64,000 bases of DNA from Rhinopithecus roxellana (GCF_007565055.1 NC_044565.1:38835711-38899710); one strand, 5' to 3'; positions 12,894 to 24,835 are shown, counted from the first letter of the stretch. Notes: a model not told the origin generated them from the sequence alone. Translations and numbers: made by a program.

Positions 12894-13925
12894 GAAATGG
12901 ATGAATTCTTGGAAACATACAACTTATCAGATTAGCGGGGAAAAAAGGTAAAAAAAAATCTGAAGAACTCTACACCTATAAACAAAAATTAAATTCATAA
13001 CCTTCCCACAAAGAAAGCTCCAGGCACAGATGGCTTCTCTGGTGAATTCTTCCAGACACATTACAAAGAAAAACATCAACCTTACCACAAACTCTTCCAG
13101 AGAACAGAAAAAGAGGGATCATTTCCAACAATTTTATGAAATCAGTACAACCCTGATGCCCAAAGCTGGCAAGAATATCACAAGGAAGAAAAATTACAGG
13201 TCAATCTCTCTCATGAATGTAACCGTGACAGTCATAAGTAAAATAGGAGCAAGCAAGTCCAGTAGAACTCTCTGCAGTAGTCCAAACTGGATACAATTTT
13301 TTTTCCATTACCATTTGTATAAACAAAATTCATGATATATTCAAACAGAATATTGTGCTGCAATGGAACAAACAGGCTACTGCAACACATAACAGCATGG
13401 ATGAATCTCACAAATGTAGTGTTGAGTGAAAGAAGCAAACACGAAAGGCAAATAATGTAGGACTTCATTTATAGAAAAATAAAATCAGGCAAAACTAATC
13501 TACACATATAGAAATCAAGATAGTATGACTTTGGGAGTGGGAGAGGGCTGGTGACTAAGAGGCAACATAAGCAGGCGGTTTGGAGGCCTTGGTAGTGTTC
13601 TATTTCCTGATCTGGGTGCTAGTTACACAGGTGGGTTCGCTTGAGCAAAATTCATGGACCTCTACAGTTCTGATCTGTGCACTTTTTTGTGTGCATGTCT
13701 TACTTCAATTAACAGGAAAAAATGTTATCTTAAAAAATAAAAGCATTCTATTTCCTTGCTTGAATTGGTATCAATCTCATCTGTCTATTATTTAGAATTG
13801 ATCATGCCATCCCCCCCTAAAAATCAGAACTCTGATGGATTATGTAACTACTTTCTTGAGGATTCTCAATTCATTGGGGGCATAAAAATGAAATAACTTT
13901 ATTTTCTTAAAATTTACCCACCATG

Positions 13926-14220
13926 GGCCAGGCGCTGTGGCTCACACCTGTAATCCCAGCACTTTGGGAGGCTGAGGCGGGCAGATCACGAGGTCAGGAG
14001 ATCAAGACCATCCTGGCTAAGATGGTGAAACCCCGTCTCTATCGAAAATAAAAAAAAAATTGGCTGGGCATGGTGGCAGGCACCTGTAGTCCCAGCTACT
14101 CCGGAGGCTGAGGCAGGAGAGCATGAACCCGGGAGGCGGAACTTGCCACTCTGCTGCAGCCTGGGCAACAGAGCGAGATTCCATCTCAAAATAAATAAAT
14201 AAATAAATAAATAAATAAAT
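13926..14220 (+). mobile_element. AluY-like
   Basis: Starts ggccaggcgctgtggctc and ends in an (AAAT)n tail (about 14188-14220). A 5-20 base stretch in the right arm is deleted. Confidence 0.9.
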
Positions 14221-14239
14221 ATCCACCCACTATCCACCC

Positions 14240-16640
14240 TCTTTTTTTTTTTTTTTCTGGGTGTCAACTCTTTTAATCACACCCTGGCTTGATTCCATTT
14301 ATTAACCTCTTCAAGTTATTAAGATCATCTCATTCCAGCATGTAAGGCTCCATTTTGTTCATTTCAACTTAAGCTTCAAACAGGATTTAAAACTATTTTT
14401 TCCTCCCTTCTTTTTCCTCCTTTACTTCCAGACTTGTCCAAAAGTAGACGTCGATTGCTAGTGGCTTGGAGTGCATGCATGTGTGACGGTGGAGTGGCAG
14501 GTGCTCTGCTCTTTATATCCTTCCTTCTCTTTCTTTTGGTTGCTTCCCGTCTGATATTAGGGCAAGAAGAATAGGGAAGCAGGTATTTCATATGGCTTCC
14601 TAGAAAGGTTGCAATTTCTTCTCTGTAGGATATTGCTGCTTCTTTATTTAGTCCTGTCAGACTTTCAATGTGCTCTATACTGGAGAGAATCCAAGTACTG
14701 GCTCCCTCACTGGCAAGGGTCATTGGGGGCCTCTCCACTGCCCAGTTCCTTCAGATGTATATCTTGCACCTACTTGACCTCTCCTGTGAGGGGTCCAGCT
14801 AGCAGCCTCTTGGAGATAGGAATGTGGGCTATTGTGGTGCCTCCTCCCTTAGCTAGGCCATCTCTCTTGTCCCCTCTCCTTGCTCTGCAAGCACGGAACA
14901 GTCAGCTGGTCCAGGAGAGGTGACAGATGAGATGATCACCAATCTCTTACCTTGTAGAGGGGGGATGGCTGGGCATTTCTAAACTTTATATGTAACTCTC
15001 CTGAGGGTTCCTTGTTAGACTTTGAGAGGAAAAAGTGCTTCCATCTTCTCCCTTACAGTGAGAATGGGGTGAAGGAAGGGAAGAGAATATCCTTATGAAT
15101 ATTATACTTCACAAAAGGCTAACCTCCTCTCTACCCACCCTTTCCTTATACTTCCATGAGTAGGAATGGGGTAGTTTGGGAAACGTTTGTGGTAGGACTG
15201 TTTCCCTGTATCAGCGTTCCTTAGTAGGCTGGCCTAACTATAGGTGGTCTCCCAAGTTAGAATATGTGAACTTACCCCATTCTGTGCACAGCTTTGAACC
15301 TTAGTCAGGGATGAGAGCACATTCCTGTTGACATCTTATTACACTTGCCTCCAATCACCTTGAACTTCTATTAATCTTCACACCATGTGGTGGGAAAAAA
15401 AAATAACAATTCTGTAGTAACTAAAAATACAGCACGAAAGGAAATGGGATACAGGAATAATGGCAATGATTTTCTATTTTGCAAAGCCAACACCTTCAAG
15501 AAAATTTGGATAATTGTATTATTCAGCTATTCAAATGTATTTGAACTCTTTACCTATGGGTACATCTTTCATTTTAGTACTAACTTGTCTATTTATACAA
15601 TTTCTACTCTTACAATCTTGATGTGATTGAGGATCAAAATTGAACATAGCTAAGCAATGCAAAGTATACTGTTGAAAACAAAGCATACTATTTGTTAAAA
15701 GCACAGAACCACAATTTAAAACAAGCCAGAGAGAACAGTGAACAATGTATCAATATTTACTGTGGGGAAAGCAATATTTTATTACAATCAATAACAGGTC
15801 AAGATTAATTTTCTTCCAGAAAGGGGAACATAATTTATGCTTTACACAGTGTAATATACAAAATATTTTTAGTTTAGTAAGACATCACTACTAAAAATGG
15901 AACATATTACTTATTCAGTAAAATGACCACCTGCTTCTAATCAGTATCATAATTCACTTGACAGATCTGAGGTTTCCTTAAGTGGGTTTTTGCTTTACTG
16001 ATTTTCTTCCCTCGGCTTGACATTCCAATCTCCCACATAGTTGACGCATGGAGCAGCTGCTTGATGTAGCAGGTGAGCAGTGTGGTACACCAACACAAAG
16101 AAATGCCACAGAACCAAAAAACTATCATATAAACAGTATTTTAAAGGGGAAACAATTTTCTAATAAAAATTCTCAATGGGGACGTCTTTGGAGACAAAAT
16201 ATTAAAGTCAGCCTTGAAATATCACTTAATATAGTATAAAAATTCCTTTCATGAGATTTTGCTTTCTATATAATTCATAGCCTGATTCTTTCTTATAAAC
16301 CTTTGAGAAGTACTGTGAATAGAATATATTGTACCAGGGACTTGTATCAAAAAATCTTTGATTATCCATTAACAATTTGAGGATTATAAGATTACATTTC
16401 AGGTAATTTAGAGTAAGATTTTTTTAATGTGGATGCCAATGTGGAATCATATCATAATCATAATTACATATTATACCCAAATATATAATTTATCTTTTAA
16501 ATTTATCTAGATTCTGAGAAATGTCTCTCAGTTCATTTTAAAGCAATAAACTGAATGACATATTTACTTAAAATATTTCTAAACTCTTTATTAGTATCAA
16601 GTGGAAAGAATTTTTTTTTATGCCTAGGAGAAATTTAAAT
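14240..16640. other. Intergenic, no feature recognised
   Basis: Moderately GC-rich to about 15100 with polypyrimidine patches, then AT-rich. Open frames of up to 120 codons lack recognisable domains. Confidence 0.55.
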
Positions 16641-16646
16641 AAGTCA

Positions 16647-16948
16647 GGTCAGGTGTGGTGGCTCATGCTTATAATCCTAGCACTTTGAGAGGCTGAGGTG
16701 GGAGGATCACTTGAGCCCAGGAGTTGGAGACCAGCCTAGGCAACATAGGGAGACCTTGTCACTACAAAATAAAAAAAAAAAATTAGCTGGACGTGGTGGC
16801 ACACCCCGGTAGTCCCAGCTATTAGAGAGACTGAAGTGGGTGGATCACTTGAGCCCAGGAGGTTGAGGCTACAGTGAGCTATAATTGCACCACTGCACTC
16901 CAGCCTGGGTAACAGAGTGAGACCCTACCTCAATAAATAAATAAATAA
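16647..16948 (+). mobile_element. AluJ-like
   Basis: Starts ggtcaggtgtggtggctc and has an (AAAT)n tail. Diverged, with the 'gagaccagcctaggcaacat' typical of AluJ. Confidence 0.9.
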
Positions 16949-17237
16949 CTCCCCAAATCAGTTTCTTGTCATGTAAGATAATACATTACTACCAGACAAC
17001 ATGGTCCCTTATCAAAGGGAAGCTAATCATTGCATCAGTCTCAAAATGTTTGTGAAAACAAATAACCCAATGATAAATGTAATTAAACCCCAAGAAATAC
17101 ATTAAACAACTATTGTAGAAACAGCTATTACTCTGAACATCAACACTGGTATAAGAACTAAGCAGTTTAAACTTTATGGGACTATGCATTAACCTAAAAT
17201 GATTCCTGTGATTTTAAGTACAGAGATTCCATACGTC

Positions 17238-17543
17238 TTTTTTTTTTTTTTTTTTTTTTTTCTTGAGATGGAGCCTCACTCTGTCGCCCAGGCTGAAGTA
17301 CAGTGGTGCAATCTCAGCTCACTGCAACCTCTGCCTCCTGGGTTCAAGCAATTCTTCTGCCTCAGCCTCCCGAGTAGCTGGGACTACAGGGGCCCATCAC
17401 CACACCCGGCTAATTTTTGTATTTTTAGTATACACGGGGTTTCACCATATTGGCCAGGTTGGTCTTGAACTCCTGACCTTGTGATCAGCCCACCTTGGCC
17501 TCCCAAAGTGTTGGGATTGCAGGTGTGAGCCACTGTGCCCAGC
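17238..17543 (-). mobile_element. AluS-like
   Basis: T tract then 'gagatggagcctcactctgt'; ends 'cactgtgcccagcc'. Target duplication 'ccatacgtct' / 'ccatacttct'. Confidence 0.92.
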
Positions 17544-17554
17544 CCATACTTCTT

Positions 17555-18284
17555 TCTTTAGATCCTAATAAGTAGTACATCTAGAAGATGGGAAACCCAA
17601 ATCATACTAGTCTTCATTGTTCATGAATGTCGATCTGCTCCTGTATAGCCAATCACATTAGTGAAACACTGAAGGATCTCCTTTAGTATTTCTAATGTAA
17701 TTGCCCATAAATATTGGGAGCATCAACTAATAAGGTAACATTTGGAAAGTTTTTTTGAGCCCCTTGGACCATTTATGATACATCAATAATGGTAGGACTC
17801 ATTCCAAACCACATTTTTTTCCCCTCAAATTATCTTCTCTAATGTTTTTGCATCATCATTGCCTCTTCCTCTCAATTTATTTTTAACAAGATTTTTTTCT
17901 AACTAGAAAATGTATGCTTATATAGGAAATTTGAATAATAAAATTAGAAGGAAAAATACCCATAATTCTATCAATTTTTTTTCCTCCAGGATTTTGATAA
18001 AATAATTACAATCTGAAGAAGGTATCTTACATCTTTTCTCAATGCTGGGGGAAAATATATTTAAAATAATTCACTTAGGGTTTTGATAAGAATTCACATA
18101 GGTTTTTGGTTAACATAATGGACTGCTTTAATGCTTAATTGCCTCCACTGTCTTTATTAGGAAAGCAATAGAGGTATTACCTAGCAGGTCCAGTAGAATT
18201 CACAAAATTAAATACCAGCATTATTTGACTCCACTCTAGGTGTTGCTTCTTCATAAACTTCACTTTAATTGATGTGTAAATGGT
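17555..18284. other. Intergenic, perhaps old LINE in part
   Basis: AT-rich. A patch at about 17890-18000 may be antisense old-LINE sequence; nothing else is recognised. Confidence 0.45.
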
Positions 18285-18475
18285 AGCTATCATGTATAGA
18301 GAGCCTTAATGATGTAATATTCACATCAACCACAACAGTAAGATATCATTATTCTTACTTTACAAAACAAGTATCTGAAATCAGTCACATAGCTCTTAAA
18401 TGGTACATTGGGAATTTTAGGGTATTTGAACCCTGTTCTCTCAGCTTCCAAGGACATTCTCTCTACCGCAGCCCA
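18285..18475 (-). repeat. MIR
   Basis: Antisense MIR pattern: 'ttattcttactttacaaaac', 'agtcacatagctcttaaatg', then 'gtatttgaaccctg'. Confidence 0.6.
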
Positions 18476-18677
18476 ACACCTCGCCCTAAATATCATAATC
18501 TGCTTAACGAGGCCCTGTGGTTGGGTACTTCAAATGCCCACTCGCCTCTCTCTTTTCTAAGCAATTATCAATAATGTTGGAGAAGCATTTGGTGTATAAA
18601 ACTTTGTTTCTATCATTATTTTCCCCAGAGTCTTAAGATTTAAATTATTATATTAAAGGAGGCAGGAATGTTTTAAA

Positions 18678-18680
<3 letters not shown>

Positions 18681-18715
<35 letters not shown>

Positions 18716-19157
18716 AGACGGATTCTCACTCTGTGGCCCAGGCTGGAATGCAGTGGCACGATCTCGGCTCACTGCAAGCTCCTCCTCCTGCCATTCTCCT
18801 GCCTCAGCCTCCCAAGCAGCTGGGACCACAGGCACCCACCACCACGCCCGGCTAATTTTTTGTATTTTTTTTTTTGAGACGGAATCTCGCTCTGTCGCCC
18901 AGGCTGGAGTGCAGTGGCCAGATCTCAGCTCACTGCAAGCTCCGGCTCCCGGGTTTATGCCATTCTCCTGCCTCAGCCTCCCAAGTAGCTGGGACTACAG
19001 GCGCCCACCACCTCCCCCGGCTAGTTTTTTGTGTTTTTAGTAGAGACGGGGTTTCACCGTGTTAGCCAGGATGGTCTCGATCTCCTGACCTCGTGATCTG
19101 CCCGCCTCAGCCTCCCAAAGTGCTGGGATTACAGGGGTGAGCCACCACGCCCGGCCT
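18681..19157 (-). mobile_element. Composite 1.5-unit Alu (AluYR joined to half an Alu)
   Basis: A 33-base T tract is followed by the 3' half of one antisense Alu, up to 'ggctaattttttgtattttt' (18871). A complete antisense AluYR follows directly (18872-19157). Only the outer ends carry a flanking repeat, 'taaaggct', at 18673 and 19157. Confidence 0.88.
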
Positions 19158-19444
19158 AAAGGCTATTTCTATATATTGCCAATTGCTTGTCTCAATGCAG
19201 TTGGCCAAATTACAATTCAATCAGCTGAGCCTGAGGCCTCCTGCTTCACTGTTCCCTTTATAAAAAAAACCTCGGTTCATTTGATAGATGAGAAGTGATT
19301 CTCTGTTGCTAAGGTTTTTAAAATTGTTATAAATTCACTGTTTTAATACACCAATTCACCATTCTACAAAGTGAACCTTATACAGGGCTGGCTAAGTCCT
19401 TGAACTAGAATGGGAAGACAAGAGAGCGGTTATTAGGCTTTTTC

Positions 19445-19740
19445 TTCGTTTTACTCACTCAACGGTCATCCAGCTCCTACTCTTGGCCAGGTACCACACT
19501 GTGCTAGTGTTGGGGATATAAAGATGAAAGCCCATTCTTGACCTCTAAGAGCTTAAGGACTAGCAAGAGACACAGACACATAAACAGACAATTTTAGTAT
19601 AGAGTGACCAGCACTGTGACCAAAGAAACAACAGGAAGATGCTTTGGGAAACACGGAAGAGAGCACCTAAGCTACTTCAGGAAGGTCCTAGAAGCCTTTT
19701 TGGAGATTCTCAGGTCTGAGCTCCATCTTGAAATGAAGCA
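19445..19740 (-). repeat. L2 fragment
   Basis: Antisense L2: 'gtgctagtgttggggatata', 'aagatgaaagcccattcttg', 'gagacacagacacataaaca'. Confidence 0.55.
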
Positions 19741-19829
19741 GAAGTTAACCAGCTTTTCCCTGACATCTTCAACCTGAATTAATTGGTTCTTCGTCAGTGG
19801 TCCTCTAATAGAGCACTCATAACAGTGTT

Positions 19830-19955
19830 TGCACTTACTTCTTTCCATATCTCTCACTCTTTCACTGAGCTGTGCTTCTTGATGAGAGGGACTATATCCC
19901 TAATTAGCCTAGCACAATACCCAAAAACACAGTAGGAATGCAATAAACGTTTGTG
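19830..19955 (+). repeat. L2 3'-end fragment
   Basis: 'gatgagagggactatatccc', then 'cacagtaggaatgcaataaa', like the sense 3' end of L2. Confidence 0.45.
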
Positions 19956-20044
19956 TAACTATTTTACAATTCTAGTCATGAATTTATTTCTACCCATATC
20001 TTCTTCTTGCATTTATATAAATGTGTAATTTTCCTTTTGATTGT

Positions 20045-20570
20045 AAAAATAATACTTTTACCACACACCCATCAGAAGGGCTAAAAGGAAAGGATAACAA
20101 ATAACAAGTGCTGGTGAAGTATATGGAGTAATGGAAATATTCATACATTGCTGGAGGCAGCAGGAATTAGTTCGATCACTTTGGAAAACCGTTGGCAGCC
20201 TCTACTAAAGCTGGGTCTTTCGTATCCTATGACATGGCAATTCCACTCTCGATATACACTCAACAAAAATGCATGCATATGCTCACCAAGAGGCATCTTT
20301 TCACCAAAGCAGCACTATTCATAACAGCTGCAAACTAGAAAATACAGAGAGTCATCAACAGTAGAATGAGTAAGCTTATTGTGGTATGACCACACAGAGC
20401 AAGGCAAAAGAATCTATACTCAATGATATGAAGGAATTTCATGAAAGTAATGTTGAAAACAAAGCCAGTTTTTATTTTTAAAAAGTACTTACAGTATGAT
20501 TGCTTTTATATAAATATGCAAAACTGAGAAGCAAGATGACAAAGGGAGTGTCACATCTAGAAAGTGGTGC
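20045..20570 (+). mobile_element. L1M 3'-end fragment
   Basis: A degraded sense L1 ORF2 3' end, with recognisable 'acattgctggaggcagcagg', 'ggcaattccactctc' and 'gcactattcataacagc' stretches. It leads into a 3'UTR-like region with 'acagtatgattgcttttata'. Confidence 0.6.
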
Positions 20571-20810
20571 AATAAGATGCACAGCTAGTGCTGCCTTGTG
20601 ACTCTAAGATCTACCTCCTTCAAAAGTCTGCCTGTGGCAAATGCGGCTCCGCTCCCAAGCCAAGACAAAGTATAATTGGAGTGCAGAGGCTAAAAAACAA
20701 AATACCAACTGGACTGGTCGAATGAGGCACTTAAAAATTGTGTACAGCAGGTTAAGGCATGGCTTTTGTGAAGGAACGCCACCTAAACCCAAGAGGACAG
20801 CTGTTGCAGC

Positions 20811-21027
20811 AGGAGTTCAAGACCAGCCTGGCAAACATGGCGAAACCCTGTCTCTACTAAAAACACAATAACTAACTGAGTGTGGTGGCGGGCGCCTGTA
20901 ATCCCAGCTACTCGGTAGGCTGAGGCAGAAGAATCACTTGAACCCGGGAGGCGGAGGTTGCAGTGAGCCCAGATTGTGCCACTGCACTCCAGCCTGGGCG
21001 ATAGAGCAAGACTCCGTCTCAAAAAAA
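20811..21027 (+). mobile_element. 5'-truncated Alu
   Basis: Begins inside the left arm at 'aggagttcaagaccagcc' and runs to an A-rich tail. The first ~80 bases are missing. Confidence 0.88.
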
Positions 21028-21244
21028 CAAAATTTGAATTAGTCACACAATAAATGTTCTGATTAAAAAAAAAAAGGCAAAACTCTCCTTTGCTATTAGA
21101 ATTCAGGAAAGGTTAGTTATGAGTGAGGAGGGGGTTTAGTGACTGAAAGGAAATAGGAAGGGGGAGTTTCTGGGAATATTGTAACGTTTCTTGAACAGGG
21201 TGCTGATTAGACATGCGGATTTCAGTTTGTCTATGTATGTATAT

Positions 21245-21354
21245 TACACTTAGTTTTTTTTAAGTAATCTATCTTTATATGTTTATTACTTACAAAAGGT
21301 ATACAATTTTTCTGTATATATAGTACACTTAGTTTCATTTAAGTAATATATCTT
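21245..21354. repeat. Diverged direct repeat, 79-base period
   Basis: 'tacacttagtttttttta' at 21245 and 'tacacttagtttcattta' at 21324 each continue 'agtaat.tatctt'. The two 31-base copies differ at three positions and look like the remains of a local duplication. Confidence 0.6.
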
Positions 21355-21419
21355 ATTTGAGAGAAAGCTAGAAAATACAGAAGTGTTTAAAAATTTTTGA
21401 ATCACCTACAATCCTACTA

Positions 21420-21850
21420 TCCAGTGATAACTACTGTTAACATTTATTTTTTTCCAGTTTTTTTTCAAGTCAGTGTGCACATGCTCTCTCCTCCCCTCCA
21501 CTCATACACATAAATTTTGCTAAATTAGGTTCATTCTCACTTAGTTTTATTTCTGCTTTATTTTTACATAAACTATATCATTCAATATTCTTTGCAAGCA
21601 TTTTATAAGCAGCTGAAACATACTCCATTGAATGTATATGCTCCAGTACATTTAATCAGTTGCCCATTGCTGTATTTTCTTATTAAAAAATAATCAGTCA
21701 TAGTATCTCTCTCTCACACACACCCCTACACCTCTAGACATTCTTTAAGCTCTGCATTCATTCTCTATTTCCCTCCAGAAAGGTTGTACCGATTTACAGT
21801 TTCACTGGCAAGATGTGAGGGCTCCTTGTATCGCAGTCCAACCCCAGCTC
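21420..21850 (-). mobile_element. Old LINE fragment, antisense (probable L1M)
   Basis: Contains 'ctccagaaaggttgtaccga' and 'ataactactgttaacattta', which resemble the antisense of an old LINE 3' region. It ends just before the TMEM17 CpG island. Confidence 0.4.
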
Positions 21851-21899
21851 ATTTCTTAGTATAGGTTTGTTTTTAGGATGGTCGGGCTCAAAGCAGAAC

Positions 21900-22157
21900 T
21901 AAGAGATCTGCCGTTTTGGACACGGCCGAGGTGCGCGGCTCCCGGGGCCTGGAAAGCGCTCTGAGCACGCCGGTCCCTTCAAGGTTGCGCGGGCTCCCGA
22001 CGAGACCCGGCACAGCTGGGCACCCCCGCGCGCTCCCGGGTCTCGCCGGCTTCTCGCCGGCCGGTTGGCGGTTGGCCGGTTGCCGTGAGAACGACGGAGC
22101 CTCGGAGAGCGCAGACTAGCCTGTATCTCAGGGGGCGAGGGATACCGAGGCCCAGGC
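21900..22157 (+). promoter_or_regulatory. TMEM17: TMEM17 CpG-rich promoter and 5'UTR
   Basis: This stretch directly upstream of the TMEM17 start codon is GC- and CpG-dense, in contrast with the AT-rich DNA before 21890, and it has no TATA box. The CpG-rich character continues into intron 1 to about 22620, so the whole looks like one CpG island. Three near-tandem copies of a 'ggttggc/ggttgcc' motif lie at 22063-22084, and the last forms part of an X-box-like site. Transcription probably starts within the last 100 bases before the ATG, but no initiator can be chosen by eye. A housekeeping or ciliary type of promoter is inferred. Confidence 0.75.
22079..22092 (+). promoter_or_regulatory. RFX X-box-like site
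   Basis: The 14 bases GTTGCCGTGAGAAC match the first half of the RFX X-box (GTTGCC, two-base spacer) perfectly. The second half is degenerate: it keeps G at its first position and the final AAC. The site lies 66 bases upstream of the TMEM17 ATG, in the window where X-boxes of ciliary genes usually sit. RFX control of TMEM17 is an inference from motif, position and gene function. Confidence 0.4.
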
Positions 22158-22257
22158 ATGGAGCTGCCGGATCCGATACGCCAGCGGCTGGGAAACTTCA
22201 GCCGGGCTGTGTTCACTGATTCCAATCGTACTGTGCCGGAGTACAGTGAGGGTCCCG
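22158..22257 (+). CDS. TMEM17: TMEM17 coding exon 1
   Basis: This exon encodes residues 1-33 and the first base of codon 34 of TMEM17, a multipass protein of the ciliary transition zone. From the family literature, TMEM17 works with the MKS/B9 module as part of the diffusion barrier at the cilium base. The exon starts MELPDPIRQRLGNFSRAVF, the conserved cytosolic N-terminus, and ends after the first base of a GAA codon at a perfect GTGAGT donor (22258). The start is the first ATG of the reading frame in the CpG island and gives a total of 198 residues, the length I recall for the human protein. An N-X-T sequence (N23-R-T25) is present but is predicted to be cytosolic. Identification is from the whole four-exon translation. 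Confidence 0.93.
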
Positions 22258-22340
22258 GTGAGTGACCGAGGCCGGCGCAGGGGGTGTGGCCTGCCAAGGG
22301 CTTGGCGTGGGGTTTGGAGCGTCCAGAATTTGCCCGTACC

Positions 22341-22364
22341 TAAAATGGCGATGTCGCCATTTTA
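22341..22364. promoter_or_regulatory. Palindromic pair of YY1-like motifs
   Basis: An 11-base arm, taaaatggcga, is followed after 2 bases by its exact reverse complement, tcgccatttta. Each arm contains AAAATGGCG, close to the core of the YY1 site common in CpG-island promoters just downstream of transcription starts. It lies 84 bases into intron 1 and 183 bases after the ATG. YY1 binding is inferred from the motif only. Confidence 0.5.
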
Positions 22365-23344
22365 GTCGGTTCCCCGCAGTGCGGGCCAGCGCCTTGGAGG
22401 AGGGGCCGGCCCGGGCGGGGAGCTGAGGCGCTGGCGGCCTCCGGCCCCAGGCCCGGCCTGGTCTGCGCGCGGTAGCGCCTGGCCCGCTCGTGCAAGCCCG
22501 GCAGCTGAGGTGGGGCCGACCTCTGTGCTGTGCAAGGCCCATCATTGCTCCTGGGAAACCCCAAAAATAAAAAGATAAAAGCCACCCTTGCTGCACAGGC
22601 TAGTCCCCCGCGCACCGCGAGAGCGAAGGCCCAACTTGCTTTTCCTCTGCGGCGCCCGCCCTGGCTTTTCTGTCCAGGATGGCGAGGAACAGCCCAGGCA
22701 ATCCCACCTTCCCCGTCCCCACCCCCACCCCAGGGAACAAATTTGCCTTTTCCCTTTTCCTAGCAGAGCAAGTAGGTTCCTAAGCAAGGCCATTTTCTGG
22801 CAGAAAAGATTAGGGGAAAAAAAAAATTTTTTTTAAAGAGTCCTTTCAAACCACCATCCACTCCCAACTGGCATGTGCCATACTAGCCGGACGTTCAACA
22901 AAACTCACCCCTTCCCTGCCTTCTCCTCCTCCTCCCCTATATGTAACTCTTACCATAAGGTAAGAAAATACCATGATGCCTCTGCATCCTTCAACTTGAT
23001 GACAGGTGATAACGCAGTTTCCTCCAGAACAGTTTCCTCCTCCTACATCATGATGGTAGACAACACACTGTCAACTAAACCCATGTGGTTTCCATCATTC
23101 AAGTCTGCTGGGAAATATAAATCTTTTCCACTGCTTGGTTTTAGAGAATTTTTAAAAGGGACAGAGAAAAGTTAAGGCAGTTCCCAAAGCTGCATTTTGT
23201 CACCTTGATCACTTGCCTATTCCCCAAATGTAGGCCTTTATGATTTAGGATGTACAGAGAAAAATGTGAAAAAATTAGGTTTCACGTTTCTGGTTCCAAG
23301 GATGAGGCTTAATGAGCGCTAACGTCTGATAATACAAGGTAAAA

Positions 23345-23610
23345 AGACGTTTTCTGAAAAGGGCCAGATAGTAAATACTTTAGGCTTTGTAGGCCATATG
23401 GTCTCCACGGCAGCCACTGACAATAGTTATTGAATAGGCATGGCTGTGTTCCAATAAAACTTTAAGGACACTGAAATTTGTATTTCATACGGATTTCACG
23501 TATGAAAAAATATTACTTTTTTAACCATTTAAAGGTGAAAAAACATTTTTAGCTCATTGACTGTACAAAAACGTTTAGGCAGCTGACCAGTTGTTTACCT
23601 ATCCCTGATT
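23345..23610 (+). mobile_element. hAT-Charlie-type nonautonomous DNA element
   Basis: 'gggccagatagtaaatactt', 'aggctttgtaggccatatgg' and 'tggctgtgttccaataaaac' form a widespread mammalian hAT MITE. It lies in TMEM17 intron 1. The exact subfamily name was not assigned. Confidence 0.6.
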
Positions 23611-24624
23611 TATATTGTATGTTTTAATTTAAATTCCATTTACAGAACTCAACTTGAACTTTTGCAAAATTCAGTAAATTTATATCTTATGCTTTTAAGG
23701 TTCATTTACATATCAATTTGATTTTCATTTCCATGATTATAAGTTTGATCTGCTGAAATATGGACATAGCATAACCTTTAAGATGTTAACACACAATACT
23801 TGTAACATAAAAACCATTCTTTGCAAAATTTGACTACAGTTTCTTCTCAAAGGTACTGAAATGTTCTGCTTGCCCAATTTATTATTCTTTCCCATATTTT
23901 CTTCTTTGTGGATCAGAAGTAGGTTTGATTATTTGTACTGTAATAACAAATTTATGTAATTACCATGTCCACAGCATTGTGCTGTTGCTATCAGAAAGAT
24001 CCTAGGCTGGTGAGTTGTCTTCAGATTTAACAGATTTTAAGAATTCATTCATTTATCAGTGGTAATTTAATAAGCAGTTGCAAGCAAAAGTAGATCATAA
24101 TAATCAGGCATATTCTTGGAGCTAAAAGAAACTATTTTGCTGTGAGAGACCATGACTGTTTCTTATATTTTAAAATTATTAAATGACAGATAAAAACACT
24201 CAACTATGGAGAAAAGGAGAAAATAATGTTTTTAAGACATTTATTTTAGGGCCTTTAAAATCTTACGTGTAGAGCAACTGATTTCAATATATGTGTCCGC
24301 TCTTAAGAATTTAGTCAAATTTAGGATATATTTTGTAGGGTTCAATTTTAAAAATCAAATTCTTAATTTAGGACCCTTCTCTCTTACATAAAAGCAAAAA
24401 GTGTTATGGAATCAACCTTAGGTAAATGGAACTCATGTATCACAAATGGCTATACTAGTAATGTCCTTATGACAGTATGCTTTCATTAATTCATTCTTAT
24501 GTGTATTTGATATTCACTGCATATAAAGCAAGATGCTAGATTCTATGAGGGTCTCAAATTAGGATAGGACATGGTATGTGCTTGCAGATAAGTAGATAAG
24601 TAGAAGAGAAGAAGGAAAGGGGAC

Positions 24625-24835
24625 TAATATTTGTTGAGTGCCTACTAAGTGTGCCCAGCACAGTGCTAGGATGAAATAATTCATATTGGCTCTAATTCTC
24701 ACAAGCAGCCTGGGAAGTTTTAATTTCACTATTTTACAGATGAAGAAATAGAAGCTCAAAGAACTTAAATAATTTATATCAAGTCTGACATCCAGGATCA
24801 CAGAGGTTTGGGGAGCTCGGGTTTGCTTGAACTCT
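24625..24835 (-). repeat. MIR in TMEM17 intron 1
   Basis: Antisense MIR with 'ttgttgagtgcctactaagt', 'attttacagatgaagaaata' and 'gaagctcaaagaacttaaat'. Confidence 0.75.

Larger units (their letters stand above)
12022..13740 (+). mobile_element. Ancient L1M fragment, right part with 3' end
   Basis: L1 ORF2 remnants lie on both sides of two Alus: 12022-12200, then about 12955-13250. A 3' region with 'ctgatctgggtgctagttac' and 'caaaactaatctacacatat' follows to an A-rich end near 13740. It is colinear with the 3560-6150 fragment, so the two are probably one old insertion. Confidence 0.65.

Noticed and set aside
21899..22297. 132-codon minus-strand open frame in the TMEM17 promoter
   Set aside because: Open because of CpG-rich composition; it overlaps TMEM17 exon 1 and has no domain. 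Divergent non-coding transcription remains possible but is not shown by sequence.
22588..22836. Open frames in TMEM17 intron 1
   Set aside because: They fall in the CpG island and the intron, with no splice signals that would add them to TMEM17.
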